From DATBLQ01 sp036555325 (lineage in GTDB: Bacteria > Pseudomonadota > Alphaproteobacteria > Rhizobiales > Aestuariivirgaceae): DNA of 64,000 nucleotides. Position 1 is the first letter of the stretch; every line of letters starts with the position of its first letter. Of this stretch, positions 44,475 to 53,509 are shown piece by piece. The position numbers were made by a program, and so were the translations under genes. Under the pieces are notes generated by a model. It did no database searches. It saw nothing but the letters and a program-made list of their open reading frames with translations, and was not told the origin of the DNA. The stretch is taken from contig DATBLQ010000028.1 in the NCBI GenBank assembly GCA_036555325.1, forward strand, positions 88,589 to 152,588, written 5' to 3'.

Positions 44475-46006
44475 TGGATATCCGAGCCGCCGAAATCTCT
44501 TCAATCCTGAAGAAGCAGATCAAAGAGTTCGGCAAGGAGGCCGAAGTTGCCGAGATCGGCCAGGTGCTGTCGGTGGGCGACGGCATCGCGCGGGTGTATG
44601 GCCTCGACAATGTGCAGGCAGGCGAGATGGTCGAGTTTCCAAACGGCATCCGCGGCATGGCGCTCAATCTCGAGGTGGACAATGTCGGTGTCGTGGTTTT
44701 CGGCTCCGACCGCGACATCAAGGAGGGCGACACTGTCAAGCGGACCGGGGCAATCGTGGAAGTCCCAGTCGGCAAGGAACTCCTCGGCCGGGTTGTCGAC
44801 CCCTTGGGCACTCCGATCGACGGCAAGGGGCCGATCAGGACAAAGGAGCGCCGGCGCGTGGATGTCAAAGCGCCGGGCATCATACCGCGGAAGTCGGTCC
44901 ACGAACCAATGGCCACGGGCCTCAAAGCCATCGACGCACTCATCCCGATCGGGCGCGGGCAGCGAGAGCTGATCATCGGCGACCGGCAAACGGGCAAGAC
45001 AGCGATAATTCTCGACACGATCCTCAACCAAAAAGCGGTGCACAAGACCGGGCCGGAGAAAGAAAAGCTCTATTGCGTCTATGTCGCTTGCGGGCAAAAG
45101 CGGTCGACGGTGGCGCAATTCGTCAAGATTCTCGAAGACAACGGCGCGCTCGACTATTCCATCATCGTGGCCGCGACAGCATCGGAACCGGCGCCCTTGC
45201 AATATCTCGCGCCATTCGCCGGCTGTACGATGGGTGAATATTTCCGCGACAACGGCATGCATGCCCTCATCGCCTACGATGATCTCTCGAAACAGGCCGT
45301 CGCCTACCGGCAAATGTCGCTCTTGTTGCGCCGGCCGCCGGGGCGGGAGGCCTATCCGGGCGATGTGTTCTATTTGCATTCGCGACTGCTCGAACGAGCA
45401 GCGAAACTCAACGAGGCCAACAAGGCCGGCTCGCTCACTGCGCTGCCGGTCATCGAAACACAGGCCAACGACGTTTCGGCCTATATTCCGACGAACGTCA
45501 TCTCGATCACCGACGGTCAGATCTTTCTTGAAACCGATCTCTTTTACCAGGGTATCCGGCCGGCGGTGAACGTCGGGCTGTCGGTATCGCGGGTGGGTTC
45601 GGCGGCGCAGATCAAGGCGATGAAGCAGGTGGCCGGCAAAATCAAGGGCGAGCTCGCGCAATATCGCGAGATGGCGGCGTTCGCGCAATTCGGCTCGGAT
45701 CTCGACGCGGCAACGCAGCGCCTGCTCAATCGCGGAGCGCGGCTGACCGAGCTGTTGAAGCAGCCGCAGTTCTCGCCGCTCAAGGCAGAGGAGCAGGTCG
45801 TGGTGATCTACGCCGGGGTCAACGGTTTCCTCGATCCGCTACCGGTAATGGCGGTGAGGAAGTTCGAGGACGGGCTGTTGCGCCTGATGCGGGAGGAGCA
45901 TGCCGGTATTCTGGAATCTATCCGGACAGAAAAGCAGATATCCGATGAAACCGGGGCCAAGCTCAAGTCGGCTGTCGAAGCTTATGCCAAGGCGTTCGCG
46001 GCCTAG
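44474..46006 (+). CDS. atpA: ATP synthase F1 subunit alpha
   Basis: This 510-residue subunit forms the non-catalytic nucleotide sites of the F1 hexamer. It begins MDIRAAEISSILKKQIKEF, has the P-loop GDRQTGKT at about 170-177, the LLLRRPPGREAYPGDVFYLHSRLLERAA segment and ISITDGQIFLETDLFYQGIRPAVNVGLSVSRVG near the catalytic interface. Length and motifs are standard. It overlaps atpH by one base and is followed by atpG after 32 bp. Confidence 0.98.
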   Translation: MDIRAAEISSILKKQIKEFGKEAEVAEIGQVLSVGDGIARVYGLDNVQAGEMVEFPNGIRGMALNLEVDNVGVVVFGSDRDIKEGDTVKRTGAIVEVPVGKELLGRVVDPLGTPIDGKGPIRTKERRRVDVKAPGIIPRKSVHEPMATGLKAIDALIPIGRGQRELIIGDRQTGKTAIILDTILNQKAVHKTGPEKEKLYCVYVACGQKRSTVAQFVKILEDNGALDYSIIVAATASEPAPLQYLAPFAGCTMGEYFRDNGMHALIAYDDLSKQAVAYRQMSLLLRRPPGREAYPGDVFYLHSRLLERAAKLNEANKAGSLTALPVIETQANDVSAYIPTNVISITDGQIFLETDLFYQGIRPAVNVGLSVSRVGSAAQIKAMKQVAGKIKGELAQYREMAAFAQFGSDLDAATQRLLNRGARLTELLKQPQFSPLKAEEQVVVIYAGVNGFLDPLPVMAVRKFEDGLLRLMREEHAGILESIRTEKQISDETGAKLKSAVEAYAKAFAA

Positions 46007-46038
46007 AACTTGAGAGGAAGGAACAAGGCCTTCGAGCA

Positions 46039-46920
46039 ATGCCCAGTCTCAAGGACCTCAGGAATCGAATCGCATCGGTGAAGGCAACGCGCAAGATCAC
46101 CAAGGCGATGCAGATGGTGGCGGCAGCGAAACTGCGCCGCGCGCATGAGGCGGCGATGGCTGCACGACCCTACTCCGACCGCATGGCGGGAGTGCTCGGC
46201 AACCTGGCGCGGGCGATGGAGGGACGCGTCGACGTTTCGCCGCTCATCGCAGGGACAGGAAAGGAGCAAACGCATCTGATCATCGTTGCCACGGCCGAAC
46301 GGGGTCTGTGCGGCAGTTTCAACTCTTCTATTGTCAAGCTCGCTCGCGAGCATGCCGACCGGTTGATGAGAGAAGGGAAGACCGTCAAGATTTTCTGCGT
46401 CGGCAAAAAGGGACATGACCAGCTGAAGAGGCTCTATGGTCGCTATATCATCGAGGCGATCGATTTCAGAGGAGCAAAACACTTGAGCTTTGCACAGGCG
46501 CAAGCGGTCGGCAGCCGGGTGTTGCGGCTGTTCGAGGATGGGACGTTCGACGTTGCGAGAATTTTCTTTGCGGAGTTCAAATCGGTGATGAGCCAGAAGC
46601 CGAGAGGCCTGCAGCTCATTCCGGCAGAGGTTCAGAACGTTGAAAAAGCGCCCGAACTTCAGGGCGCCATCTACGACGCCGAGCCCGATGAAGGAGAAAT
46701 CCTCGCCGATCTGCTGCCGCGCAACATCTCGGTTCAAATCTACCGAGCGCTGCTTGAGAATGCGGCCTCCGAGCAGGGGGCGCGAATGACCGCCATGGAC
46801 AGCGCCACACGCAATGCAGGCGAGATGATCGACCGACTGACGCTCGGATACAACCGCCAGCGACAGGCGCAGATCACCAAGGAACTGATCGAGATCATCT
46901 CGGGCGCGGAAGCGCTGTAA
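46039..46920 (+). CDS. atpG: ATP synthase F1 subunit gamma
   Basis: This 293-residue subunit is the central rotor shaft. Conserved N-terminal MPSLKDLRNRIASVKATRKITKAMQMVAAAKLRRA and C-terminal MTAMDSATRNAGEMIDRLTLGYNRQRQAQITKELIEIISGAEAL form the two long coiled helices, with the middle ATAERGLCGSFNSSIV fold between. The start ATG is in the usual place. It lies 25 bp before atpD. Confidence 0.97.
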   Translation: MPSLKDLRNRIASVKATRKITKAMQMVAAAKLRRAHEAAMAARPYSDRMAGVLGNLARAMEGRVDVSPLIAGTGKEQTHLIIVATAERGLCGSFNSSIVKLAREHADRLMREGKTVKIFCVGKKGHDQLKRLYGRYIIEAIDFRGAKHLSFAQAQAVGSRVLRLFEDGTFDVARIFFAEFKSVMSQKPRGLQLIPAEVQNVEKAPELQGAIYDAEPDEGEILADLLPRNISVQIYRALLENAASEQGARMTAMDSATRNAGEMIDRLTLGYNRQRQAQITKELIEIISGAEAL

Positions 46921-46945
46921 AGAACATCGAGGGAAAGGGTCGAGA

Positions 46946-48391
46946 ATGGCCAAAAAAGCGATGAAAAGTTCAGGCAAGGCGCGCGGCCGCGTGGCACAGG
47001 TCATGGGGGCGGTGGTCGACGTACAATTCGACGACTTTCTGCCGGAAATCCTGAACGCGCTCGAAACGGAAAACAGGGGTAACCGGTTGGTGCTGGAGGT
47101 GGCGCAGCATTTGGGCGAGAGCACGGTGAGAACGATTGCCATGGATTCCACCGAAGGCCTGGTGCGCGGCCAGGATGTCGCCGATACGGGAGGCCCGATC
47201 ACGGTGCCGGTGGGAGATGAGACGCTGGGGCGGATCATGAACGTCATCGGGGAGCCCGTCGACGAGGCAGGACCGATCAAAACCAAAGAGCGGCGTGCAA
47301 TCCATCAGTCGGCGCCGGAGTTCGTGGAACAGTCGACGGAAGCGGAAATCCTCGTCACCGGCATCAAAGTGGTCGATCTCCTGGCTCCCTATGCGAAGGG
47401 CGGAAAAATCGGGCTGTTCGGCGGCGCCGGAGTAGGCAAGACCGTGATCATCATGGAACTCATCAATAACGTCGCGAAAGCGCACGGCGGCTTCTCGGTG
47501 TTCGCCGGCGTGGGCGAGCGCACGCGCGAGGGCAATGATCTCTACCATGAGATGATCGAATCGGGAGTGAACAAAAAAGGTGGAGGGGCGGGTTCGAAAG
47601 CGGCGCTCGTGTACGGCCAAATGAACGAACCTCCAGGCGCCCGCGCGCGCGTGGGTTTGAGCGGGCTGACTGTTGCTGAACATTTCCGCGATCAGGGCCA
47701 GGATGTGCTGTTCTTCGTCGACAACATTTTCCGCTTTACGCAAGCAGGCTCGGAAGTTTCCGCCCTTCTCGGGCGCATCCCCTCGGCGGTCGGATACCAG
47801 CCGACGCTTGCCACCGACATGGGAACCCTGCAGGAGCGCATTACCACCACACAGAAAGGCTCGATCACCTCGGTCCAGGCAATCTACGTGCCGGCCGACG
47901 ATCTCACCGATCCGGCGCCGGCCACGTCGTTTGCGCATCTCGATGCCACAACGGTTTTGTCGCGCAACATTGCGGAGAAAGGCATCTACCCGGCCGTCGA
48001 TCCGCTCGATTCCACCTCGCGCATGCTCGACCCCCGGGTCATCGGGGAGGATCACTATCAAACCGCGCGCGGGGTGCAGCAGGTGCTGCAACGGTACAAG
48101 GCGCTGCAGGATATCATTGCGATCCTGGGAATGGACGAGCTATCCGAAGAAGACAAGCTCACGGTGGCCAGGGCGCGCAAGATCGAGCGCTTCCTGTCGC
48201 AACCGTTCTTCGTGGCGGAAGTGTTCACCGGAACGCCCGGCAAGCTCGTGCAGCTTGAGGATACGATCAAAGGGTTCAAAGGACTCGTCAACGGGGACTA
48301 CGATCATCTTCCCGAGGCTGCCTTCTACATGGTGGGGACGATCGAGGAGGCGGTGGAAAAAGCACAACGCTTAGCAGCAGAGGCGGCGTGA
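46946..48391 (+). CDS. atpD: ATP synthase F1 subunit beta
   Basis: This 481-residue catalytic subunit carries the P-loop GGAGVGKT at 159-166, the GVGERTREGNDLYHEM segment with the catalytic glutamate, and the DELSEEDKLTVARARKIERFLSQPF region near the C-terminus. A lysine-rich N-terminal tail of about 15 residues (MAKKAMKSSGKARG) precedes the beta-barrel domain, as in related Rhizobiales. It lies 13 bp before atpC. Confidence 0.98.
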   Translation: MAKKAMKSSGKARGRVAQVMGAVVDVQFDDFLPEILNALETENRGNRLVLEVAQHLGESTVRTIAMDSTEGLVRGQDVADTGGPITVPVGDETLGRIMNVIGEPVDEAGPIKTKERRAIHQSAPEFVEQSTEAEILVTGIKVVDLLAPYAKGGKIGLFGGAGVGKTVIIMELINNVAKAHGGFSVFAGVGERTREGNDLYHEMIESGVNKKGGGAGSKAALVYGQMNEPPGARARVGLSGLTVAEHFRDQGQDVLFFVDNIFRFTQAGSEVSALLGRIPSAVGYQPTLATDMGTLQERITTTQKGSITSVQAIYVPADDLTDPAPATSFAHLDATTVLSRNIAEKGIYPAVDPLDSTSRMLDPRVIGEDHYQTARGVQQVLQRYKALQDIIAILGMDELSEEDKLTVARARKIERFLSQPFFVAEVFTGTPGKLVQLEDTIKGFKGLVNGDYDHLPEAAFYMVGTIEEAVEKAQRLAAEAA

Positions 48392-48404
48392 GGCTGGTTC
48401 TTCC

Positions 48405-48803
48405 ATGGCACTTTTGAAATTCGAGCTGGTCTCGCCGGAACGGCTGCTCTTGTCGGAAGCTGTCCAGCAGGTGACGGTGCCCGGCACCGAAGGTGAGTTT
48501 ACAGTTCTTCCCGATCATGCGCCGGTGCTTTCGAGCTTAAGACCTGGCGTTATTCACGCCGTGACGGCGGATGGCGGCAACCAGCGCATCTTCGTGCGAG
48601 GAGGATTTGCCGAGGTCAATCCGAACGGTCTCACTGTGCTCGCGGAAGTGGCGATCCCGCTCGATGAGCTCGATCAAAAGGCGCTGGACGACCAGATCCG
48701 CGATGCGGAGGAAGACGTCGGCGATGCCAAGGATGATGAGACGCGACGGCGCGCACAGGAATCTCTCGATCATCTGCGCGAGCTGCGCAGCGTGTTACGC
48801 TGA
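48405..48803 (+). CDS. atpC: ATP synthase F1 subunit epsilon
   Basis: A 132-residue subunit that joins gamma to the c-ring and can inhibit ATP hydrolysis. The N-terminal beta-sandwich reads LLKFELVSPERLLLSEAVQQVTVPGTEGEFTVLPDHAPVLSSLRPG, then FVRGGFAEVNPNGLTVLAE. The C-terminal part is acidic and helical (DDQIRDAEEDVGDAKDDETRRR). It ends the operon. A small hairpin with a T-run overlaps the stop codon. Confidence 0.95.
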   Translation: MALLKFELVSPERLLLSEAVQQVTVPGTEGEFTVLPDHAPVLSSLRPGVIHAVTADGGNQRIFVRGGFAEVNPNGLTVLAEVAIPLDELDQKALDDQIRDAEEDVGDAKDDETRRRAQESLDHLRELRSVLR

Positions 48804-48817
48804 TCAAACAGCGTTTT
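48797..48817 (+). terminator. Possible intrinsic terminator of the atp operon
   Basis: ACGCTG (48797-48802) pairs with CAGCGT (48809-48814) around a six-base loop and is followed by TTT, making a TTTT run. The stem is only six pairs and includes the atpC stop region, so this is a weak call. Confidence 0.4.
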
Positions 48818-48820
48818 CAG

Positions 48821-49501
48821 CTAGAAGCGCAGGCGAACTCCCGTCTGGACAACCCAGGCATCGTCGAGCTTGATGAAGTCATTGTTACCGGACCCTGGCA
48901 GAAATGGAGGAGCGGTGGTGTTTGACTCGTCGAAATTGAACCACAGGCCTTCAAGCTTGACGCTCAGGTTTTGATTGAACCCCCATTCGACGCCGCCGCC
49001 GGCCACCAGGGCAACATCGTCAAACTCGACGGACGCGGTGGGCCCATCGGTAACGGACGCCTCGGCGTCGGTCCATGCCGCACCTACCGTTCCGTAGAGC
49101 AGGAAGTTGTCAAGCGCCACGCCTAAACGCCCGCGCAACGTGGCCAGCCAATCGGCTTCGGCGCTGGCAACGAGTCCGCCGGCAGTAATGCTGTCGTCCC
49201 AGTTGACCCAGCTGAAATCGCCTTCGGCGCCGATCACGAAACTGCCGAGCTGCAGATCGTAACCAGCATGGAGACCACCCAAGATGCCGTTGGGTTCCAG
49301 ACCGAAAGTAAAGTCGCTCGCTCCCCCATCGTCGTAGAGGCCATCAACCTGCACCTCGCCATAACCGACATGGGCACCCAGGTAGAATCCGGTCCAGTCA
49401 TAGACCAATGGTTCAGGCTCGGGCGCCACCTCGACATCGGCCGCCAGGGCCGGCAGAGGCAACAGGCCTGCAAAGAGAATCGCCAGAATTCTTGTCCGCA
49501 T
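48821..49501 (-). CDS. Outer-membrane beta-barrel protein (Omp25/RopB-like)
   Basis: A 226-residue protein with a signal peptide (MRTRILAILFAGLLPLPALA, cut after ALA) and an eight-stranded outer-membrane barrel: VYDWTGFYLGAHVGYG, ILGGLHAGYDLQLGSFVIGAEGDFSWVNW, WLATLRGRLGVALDNFLLYGTVGAAW and a C-terminal VVQTGVRLRF ending in Phe. This is the OmpA-like barrel/porin family protein common as multiple copies in Rhizobiales. The ATG at 49501 has GGGGAG eight bases upstream. It is convergent with atpC. An 18-bp imperfect palindrome (CCAAAATTGTCCAGTTTTGG, near 49547-49566) upstream may be an operator. Confidence 0.85.
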   Translation of the reverse strand: MRTRILAILFAGLLPLPALAADVEVAPEPEPLVYDWTGFYLGAHVGYGEVQVDGLYDDGGASDFTFGLEPNGILGGLHAGYDLQLGSFVIGAEGDFSWVNWDDSITAGGLVASAEADWLATLRGRLGVALDNFLLYGTVGAAWTDAEASVTDGPTASVEFDDVALVAGGGVEWGFNQNLSVKLEGLWFNFDESNTTAPPFLPGSGNNDFIKLDDAWVVQTGVRLRF

Positions 49502-49672
49502 TTTCTCGACTCCCCGTCGAATAGACCATTGGCGCTCGGATACGCGCCAAAATTGTCCAGTTTTGGGCAGCGCCCAAGTATCCCCCTTCACTGACCAAGG
49601 GGAAAGAGTGCGCTAAAAAATCCTCTCCTTCGGCTTTTGTTCACAATTAGGCAAGGAAGCAAACGCAAACGT

Positions 49673-50002
49673 CTATTTTGCGATCGAGAATTGAAATCGC
49701 CACCAGGGACTCACTAGCAAGAATTCATTCTGCTGATCGTAGGACCCTTCCTGGTTTCGCAGGAACACGCGGCAGTCTCGACCGCTTTCTGGCCACCAAT
49801 AGCAAATAGTGCCCCCATCGAGCTGAATGAAACGTGCTATGGCAGACCGACTGCCACAAGAATGTGTTTCATCACCTTCTTTCGCCCAAGTTATGGAACA
49901 CGTCGCGCCTGAGTCCCATTTTCGTCCACGAGCCGTCTGACCGAAAAGAGTTGCCACCGTGCCTGCTCCCCTCCTTTGCGCGATTTTGTTGAGTTTGTTC
50001 AT
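49673..50002 (-). CDS. Hypothetical protein, 109 aa, doubtful
   Basis: The roughly 690-bp stretch between the outer-membrane protein and the FAD oxidoreductase holds only this frame. It encodes 109 residues with four cysteines in the second half (TCSITW, SCGS, ICYWWPE, DCRVF) and many tryptophans. There is no signal peptide, no clear ribosome-binding site and no family I know. Codon use is less biased than in neighbours. It may be a remnant of a larger secreted protein or a chance frame. Confidence 0.3.
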   Translation of the reverse strand: MNKLNKIAQRRGAGTVATLFGQTARGRKWDSGATCSITWAKEGDETHSCGSRSAIARFIQLDGGTICYWWPESGRDCRVFLRNQEGSYDQQNEFLLVSPWWRFQFSIAK

Positions 50003-50190
50003 GAGGTCAGGGAAGGCTCAACTGCGGCCAAGGTGTCCGTTGCATTCGGAAATCTACGCTAATGCAGCGACGTGATTTCCGCTGCTGGGTGACTGATGTC
50101 CCCGTCCGGAACGTAGGCGACATCCCACTGCCAACTCCGATGTCGGTCTTTTCCATGAAAAAGCATTAAACCGCATAAGCCATGAAGCGG

Positions 50191-51600
50191 TTACGCGCTC
50201 ATACGAAGCGGTGCTGCCTCCTGAGCCAAGGGCTTCAAGTCTCCCAGCAAGACTGGCAGATACTCTGCCACGGTGGGATGAACATGCACTGCACGCGATA
50301 TGGCGGTATAGGGTGCGCCGGCGTTCATGACTCCCAGAAAAGCTTGCACCACTTCGTCTCCTCCGATTCCCAGTATGGCAGCTCCCAGGACCTTGTTCGT
50401 GGCTGCTTCCACGATGACTTTCATGAAGCCTGCTGTCTCACCCCGCTCATGGGCCCGACCGACAGACGTCATCATCAGCTTGGCACTGAGAGCGTCAATT
50501 CCTCTAGCCCGTACCTCGCTCTCCGTAAGGCCCACCCGACCCAAAGGAGGATCAATAAACAAACCGTAGCACGGGATGCGCTCGGAAATGCGCCGCGGGT
50601 CCTTGTCAAAGAGATTTGCCGCGACAATCTCGAAATCATTCCATGAGGTGTGTGTGAACGCGCCGCGGCCGTTCACATCGCCAAGTGCCCATATACCCTC
50701 GACATTGGTTCGACACTGGTCATCGACAACGATAAAGCCCCGTGCATCTGTCTTCACGCTGGCCTTATCAAGACCGAGGTCGTCGGAATTCGGCTTGCGA
50801 CCGACTGCAAGAAGCACATGGCTTCCTTCCACTTTGGGCGCACCCGACGTGCAGGCGAGATTCATGGAAATCAGGTCTCCACTCTTTTCGACCGCCAGGC
50901 ACTTCGCGCCAAGGCGGACCTCAATTCCTTCAGCCTCAAATATTTCGCGCACGGCCTCCGAAACGTCATGATCTTCACGAGCGATCAGCCGGTCGGCCAT
51001 TTCGACCACCGTGACCCGGCTTCCGAAGCGGCGGTAGACCTGGGCAAACTCGAGACCGATGTAGCTTCCGCCGACGATCAAGAGGTGCTCCGGTGCCTCA
51101 TCGAGCTCCATCATCGAGCTGTTGGTTAGGTAGGAGATGCTCTCTAGGCCCGGGAGCGGCGGAATAACAGCTCGACCGCCTGTATTGATTACGATCTTGT
51201 CGGCTTCCAGAGTTTCACCATTCACGCTCACCGTCTTCGCCCCGGTGAAGCGCGCATGACCCTGATAAACGGTGGTGTTGTCGAGTCCCTCCAACCACCT
51301 CTTCACACCATTACGCGAGCCCATCACGATATCGTCTTTGCGGGCCTTGACGCGTTTCATGTCAACGGTGACAGATCCACCGATGTCGACTCCATACTGG
51401 GCGGCCCGCCGTGCCATGTGAGCCACGCGGGCGCTCGCAACAAGCGTCTTGGTGGGCGTGCACCCGGTATTGACGCATGTGCCGCCGAAGTATTTGCGCT
51501 CGATGACCGCGACCCGCATACCCTCTTTGACAAATCGCTCAGCTACCGCGGGTCCGGATTGACCGGAGCCGATGATGATCGCGTCGAATGTCCTTGGCAT
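50191..51600 (-). CDS. FAD-dependent pyridine nucleotide-disulfide oxidoreductase (mercuric-reductase-like)
   Basis: A 469-residue class I flavoprotein disulfide reductase. FDAIIIGSGQSGPAVAERF, the redox pair in GGTCVNTGCTPTKT (about C42/C47), GGSYIGLEFAQVYRRFG, and a C-terminal HVHPTVAEYLPVLLGDL are visible. It resembles the proteins often labelled mercuric reductase, but it lacks both the N-terminal metal-binding domain and the C-terminal vicinal cysteines of MerA, so mercury reduction is unlikely. It begins five bases after a DUF1622 membrane gene and is probably in the same transcript. Substrate unknown. Confidence 0.82.
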   Translation of the reverse strand: MPRTFDAIIIGSGQSGPAVAERFVKEGMRVAVIERKYFGGTCVNTGCTPTKTLVASARVAHMARRAAQYGVDIGGSVTVDMKRVKARKDDIVMGSRNGVKRWLEGLDNTTVYQGHARFTGAKTVSVNGETLEADKIVINTGGRAVIPPLPGLESISYLTNSSMMELDEAPEHLLIVGGSYIGLEFAQVYRRFGSRVTVVEMADRLIAREDHDVSEAVREIFEAEGIEVRLGAKCLAVEKSGDLISMNLACTSGAPKVEGSHVLLAVGRKPNSDDLGLDKASVKTDARGFIVVDDQCRTNVEGIWALGDVNGRGAFTHTSWNDFEIVAANLFDKDPRRISERIPCYGLFIDPPLGRVGLTESEVRARGIDALSAKLMMTSVGRAHERGETAGFMKVIVEAATNKVLGAAILGIGGDEVVQAFLGVMNAGAPYTAISRAVHVHPTVAEYLPVLLGDLKPLAQEAAPLRMSA

Positions 51601-51605
51601 TTGGG

Positions 51606-52025
51606 CTACCTCCCCTTGGCTTGTGCGACGCCTAGGACCTGGCTATCGGGTGAGGAACGCACTCTCTTTTGCCAGGGCCAGCGGCCGTCAATCTCTAGTG
51701 TAAGCGTCCAGCTCAGAAAAGTGCGAACCACCACGAGCCCTGCAAGAACGCCGAGGCTCCCAAATGTCGGCTCGATGGCGATGGTCTTCACAATATCTGC
51801 TGCAACCAGAAACTCGAGCCCCAGCAGGAGCGAGCGGCCGATTCTGATCTTGTAAGCGTCGTAGTGCTGTTCGCCCATGTGATGCTTAAAGAAGCCGGCA
51901 GTTGCCCACACGATACCTGCCACGATGACCGTGACGCCAAATAGGTCGATGAACGTCCCGGTCAAATTGATCGAATGGCCGATCATTGCGTCGGGAGTTA
52001 ACAAGTTGGATGCGGGTGTTTCCAT
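51606..52025 (-). CDS. DUF1622 membrane protein
   Basis: A 139-residue inner-membrane protein with about three helices: FIDLFGVTVIVAGIVWATAGFF, a GRSLLLGLEFLVAADIVKTI segment and GSLGVLAGLVVVRTFLSWTLTLEIDGRWPW. The middle motif with GLEFLVAADI is the hallmark of DUF1622. The start is the ATG at 52025; the frame extends upstream to 52139 without matching sequence. No function is known for this family. It is followed by the FAD oxidoreductase after five bases and is divergent from an MFS transporter (206 bp). Confidence 0.75.
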   Translation of the reverse strand: METPASNLLTPDAMIGHSINLTGTFIDLFGVTVIVAGIVWATAGFFKHHMGEQHYDAYKIRIGRSLLLGLEFLVAADIVKTIAIEPTFGSLGVLAGLVVVRTFLSWTLTLEIDGRWPWQKRVRSSPDSQVLGVAQAKGR

Positions 52026-52231
52026 AGCGCGATACGGCCTGTACTGGGGCCCAGAGTATGGCCCCGACAGCAAAACCGGAAATGCCCTGTATGCAGCAAT
52101 TCTATAGGCAATGGTTATGCCCCTGATGATGGGCAACATAGCGCAAATGCATCGATACTAAGCACACGCGGCATTTCACTGGAAAGGCCAACTGAGGCAT
52201 TTGAGGTGGTGTTCCCGCAGGAGCAAACCAT

Positions 52232-53449
52232 ATGACGCAAGCACAATCCCCATCGACTGTCTCTCTCGCACAAAGTAGTTCCATGTCTCCCGATCGCATC
52301 TCTTTTTGGCGATCTGCAATCGTGGGCTTGATCGGCTTTCTCACGCTGGTTGATTTGTTTGCAACTCAAGCAATCTTGCCGTCTCTCGCCAAAGCTTATG
52401 ATGTTGCACCCGCCGCCATAGGCTTTGCCGTGAATGCCAGCACCATGGGCATGGCGGCTTCATGCCTGGGGGTTGCGCTTATCAGCCGGCACCTCAACCG
52501 ACGCGTCGGTATTTGGATAAGTCTCATGCTGCTGGCGATCCCCACGTCTTTACTCGCGCTGGCGCCGGATCTCGCCACTTTTACCGCCCTGCGTATTATT
52601 CAGGGCATCTTCATGGCAGCTGCCTTCACCCTGACCATGGCCTATCTCGCGGAGCATTGCAGCCAGGAAGAGACCGCCCGAGCTCTTGCTGCCTATGTCA
52701 CCGGTATCGTTGCGAGCAACCTGGTCGGGCGGCTGATTTCCGCTTCAGTCGCCGATCTGTTCGGACTTGCAAACAACTTCTATCTCTTTGCAGCACTTAA
52801 CCTGGCCGGTGCGGCGCTTGTATTCTTCAATCTCGATCGCATGTCACCAATGGCATCGCCCGGCATGGCGCGGTCGCCGCTTGCGAGCTGGCGCGAGCAT
52901 CTGCGCAATCCCGCGTTAAGAGCAAGCTTCGGCATCGCATTTCTCATTCTTTTCGCCTTCATTGGCACTTTCACCTATGTAAATTTCGTCTTGGCCGGTG
53001 AACCCATCGCCGTAAGCCGCATGTCACTGGGTTTCGTCTATTTCGTATTTCTCCCTGCAATGTTCTCTACCCCCGCGGCTGGCAAGGCTGCTCTCCGCTT
53101 TGGAGCGCGCCCAGCCTTGTGGGGAGGTCTGCTGACGGCCGGTTTGGGCTTGCCTCTTTTGCTCGTTCCCAATCTAACATTCGTGCTGATCGGAATGGTG
53201 CTCGTCGGGGTAGGTACATTCTTCGCTCAAGCGATCGGCACCGGTTTCGTTGGACGAGCTGCCAGGTCCGACCGCGCGGCGGCAAGCGGTCTTTACCTTG
53301 CTTCCTATTATCTCGGAGGCCTGTTCGGTGCTGCCCTGCTGGGGCAATTGTTTGACCGCTACGGCTGGGTTTCGTGCGTCGCAGGCATTGGCGTCGCGCT
53401 GGTACTTGCTGCTGTACTTGCCAGCCGATTGAACCTGAAGTCGAGTTGA
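52232..53449 (+). CDS. MFS transporter
   Basis: A 405-residue permease with twelve predicted helices. The first is AIVGLIGFLTLVDLFATQAILPSLA, and the motif-A-like loop SRHLNRRVGIWIS follows helix 2. RIIQGIFMAAAFTLTMAYLAEHC and the long central loop (about 195-220) separate the two six-helix halves. It resembles the AraJ/YnfM drug-efflux type of the DHA1 family. The substrate cannot be told. A GTG at the third codon region does not change the fold. It faces the DUF302 gene tail-to-tail, with a hairpin between. Confidence 0.8.
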   Translation: MTQAQSPSTVSLAQSSSMSPDRISFWRSAIVGLIGFLTLVDLFATQAILPSLAKAYDVAPAAIGFAVNASTMGMAASCLGVALISRHLNRRVGIWISLMLLAIPTSLLALAPDLATFTALRIIQGIFMAAAFTLTMAYLAEHCSQEETARALAAYVTGIVASNLVGRLISASVADLFGLANNFYLFAALNLAGAALVFFNLDRMSPMASPGMARSPLASWREHLRNPALRASFGIAFLILFAFIGTFTYVNFVLAGEPIAVSRMSLGFVYFVFLPAMFSTPAAGKAALRFGARPALWGGLLTAGLGLPLLLVPNLTFVLIGMVLVGVGTFFAQAIGTGFVGRAARSDRAAASGLYLASYYLGGLFGAALLGQLFDRYGWVSCVAGIGVALVLAAVLASRLNLKSS

Positions 53450-53463
53450 CTTTGGAATTATTG

Positions 53464-53485
53464 GGCCGGAGTATGAGCTCCGGTC
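53464..53485. terminator. Hairpin between convergent MFS and DUF302 genes
   Basis: CCGGAG (53466-53471) pairs with CTCCGG (53478-53483) and can be extended by a G-T and a G-C pair. It lies centrally between two gene ends. No T-run follows on either strand, so it may help termination without being a classical terminator. Confidence 0.4.
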
Positions 53486-53509
53486 AGGACTTAGGTCCAT
53501 GCAGTTTGC

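Noticed and set aside
50191..51600. Mercuric reductase (merA)
   Set aside because: No N-terminal heavy-metal domain, no C-terminal cysteine pair and no other mer genes nearby.
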